DNA of 5,627 nucleotides. Source: Clostridiaceae bacterium (GTDB taxonomy: Bacteria > Bacillota > Clostridia > Oscillospirales > QAMX01). Shown in pieces: positions 5,104 through 5,627 of the stretch. The stretch lies in the NCBI GenBank assembly GCA_016297585.1, contig JAEDGJ010000152.1:1-5627 (forward strand), given 5' to 3'. Made by a program: the position numbers and the translations under genes. Numbering within the stretch: position 1 is the stretch's first letter; each line of letters begins with the position of its first letter. The notes below the pieces were generated by a model. That model ran no database searches. It was not told the origin of the DNA and saw only the letters and a program-made list of their open reading frames with translations.

Positions 5104-5109
5104 GGAGGT
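5104..5109 (+). promoter_or_regulatory. Ribosome binding site of the ABC transporter ATPase gene
   Basis: GGAGGT with a 6-nt spacer to the ATG at 5116. It is a strong site, in keeping with a highly expressed gene. Confidence 0.85.
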
Positions 5110-5115
5110 TTATCT

Positions 5116-5627
5116 ATGTCAAGCGTAACACTGAAAGGCATCTACAAGAGATACGCGGGCGGCGTTACGGCGGTCTCCGACTTCAACCTGGACATCGAAG
5201 ATAAGGAATTTATCATCCTTGTCGGCCCGTCCGGCTGCGGCAAGACCACCACGCTCCGTATGATCGCCGGTCTGGAAGAAATCTCTGAAGGCGAACTCTA
5301 CATCGACAACAAGCTCGTCAACGACGTGGCTCCGAAGGACCGCGATATCGCGATGGTCTTCCAGAACTACGCTCTGTACCCCCATATGACCGTCTTCGAG
5401 AACATGGCGTTCGGCCTGAAGCTCCGCAAGACGCCGAAGCCCGAGATCAAGAAGCGCGTAGACGAGGCTGCCCAGATCCTGGACATCGCCCATCTGCTCG
5501 ACCGTAAGCCGAAGGCTCTGTCCGGCGGTCAGCGCCAGCGTGTCGCCCTCGGCCGCGCCATCGTCCGTGACCCGAAGGTCTTCCTCCTCGACGAGCCGCT
5601 GTCCAACCTGGATGCGAAGCTCCGTGC
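5116..5627 (+). CDS. ugpC: Carbohydrate ABC transporter ATPase, MsmX/UgpC/MalK type, partial
   Basis: First 170 codons of the cytoplasmic ATPase that powers carbohydrate (or glycerol-3-phosphate) uptake by CUT1-type ABC importers; the 3' part is outside the window. Visible motifs: Walker A GPSGCGKT (37-44), Q-loop FQNYALYPHM (82-91, Q83), signature LSGGQ (135-139), Walker B VFLLDE (155-160) and D-loop SNLD (163-166). The segment VAPKDRDIAMVFQNYALYPH (71-90) is typical of the MsmX/UgpC subgroup. The full protein should be about 360-380 residues, with a C-terminal regulatory (TOBE/OB) domain not seen here. It is preceded by its own promoter and by an unrelated rRNA-modification gene, as in lone MsmX-like ATPases that serve several importers; the downstream neighbours are not visible. 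Codon choice (CGT/CGC arginine, no CGG; frequent AAG, GTC, TCC) differs from the CGG-rich rsuA gene and suggests high expression rather than foreign origin. Confidence 0.92.
   Translation, partial: MSSVTLKGIYKRYAGGVTAVSDFNLDIEDKEFIILVGPSGCGKTTTLRMIAGLEEISEGELYIDNKLVNDVAPKDRDIAMVFQNYALYPHMTVFENMAFGLKLRKTPKPEIKKRVDEAAQILDIAHLLDRKPKALSGGQRQRVALGRAIVRDPKVFLLDEPLSNLDAKLR

Overview
The window looks like chromosomal DNA of a GC-rich low-copy Firmicute, most likely a gut-type Clostridia member (Oscillospirales/Christensenellales-like). This is an inference from strong GGAGG ribosome binding sites, extended (TGn) -10 promoters, an MsmX-like sugar-transporter ATPase, a DUF4830-type membrane protein and an XRE-cupin regulator next to an acyl-CoA synthetase. 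No mobile element, CRISPR array, tRNA or rRNA gene was seen.

Layout. (1) 1-314, minus strand: 5' part of an RlmB/TrmH-type rRNA 2'-O-methyltransferase, cut by the window edge. (2) 315-639: AT-richer divergent control region with a minus-strand promoter for rlmB, two small palindromes, a near-consensus plus-strand promoter (TTGACA-17-TAAAAT) and a perfect 17-nt inverted repeat at the predicted transcription start. (3) 640-2986: a probable two-gene operon, an XRE-cupin regulator then an AMP-forming acyl-CoA synthetase of the medium-chain (MACS/ACSM-like) group. They are separated by 121 nt that fold into two consecutive strong hairpins. A textbook intrinsic terminator (2997-3031) closes the unit. 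(4) 3051-4938, plus strand: mntP (manganese efflux), a single-pass membrane protein with a DUF4830-like domain, and an RsuA-family rRNA pseudouridine synthase. They are spaced by 76 and 36 nt, with a weak terminator candidate before the last gene. (5) 4939-5627: AT-rich promoter region with an extended -10, then the first 170 codons of an MsmX/UgpC-type ABC transporter ATPase, cut by the window end.

The genes serve separate tasks: rRNA modification (both rlmB and the rsuA-like gene), carboxylic acid activation under a linked sensor-regulator, metal homeostasis and carbohydrate uptake. The only clear functional unit is the regulator/acyl-CoA synthetase pair. I found no convincing new multi-gene system. 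The points most worth checking are the tandem hairpins inside the regulator-synthetase operon, the hairpin/operator at that operon's +1, the near absence of room for an mntP promoter behind a strong terminator, and the uncharacterised DUF4830-type protein.
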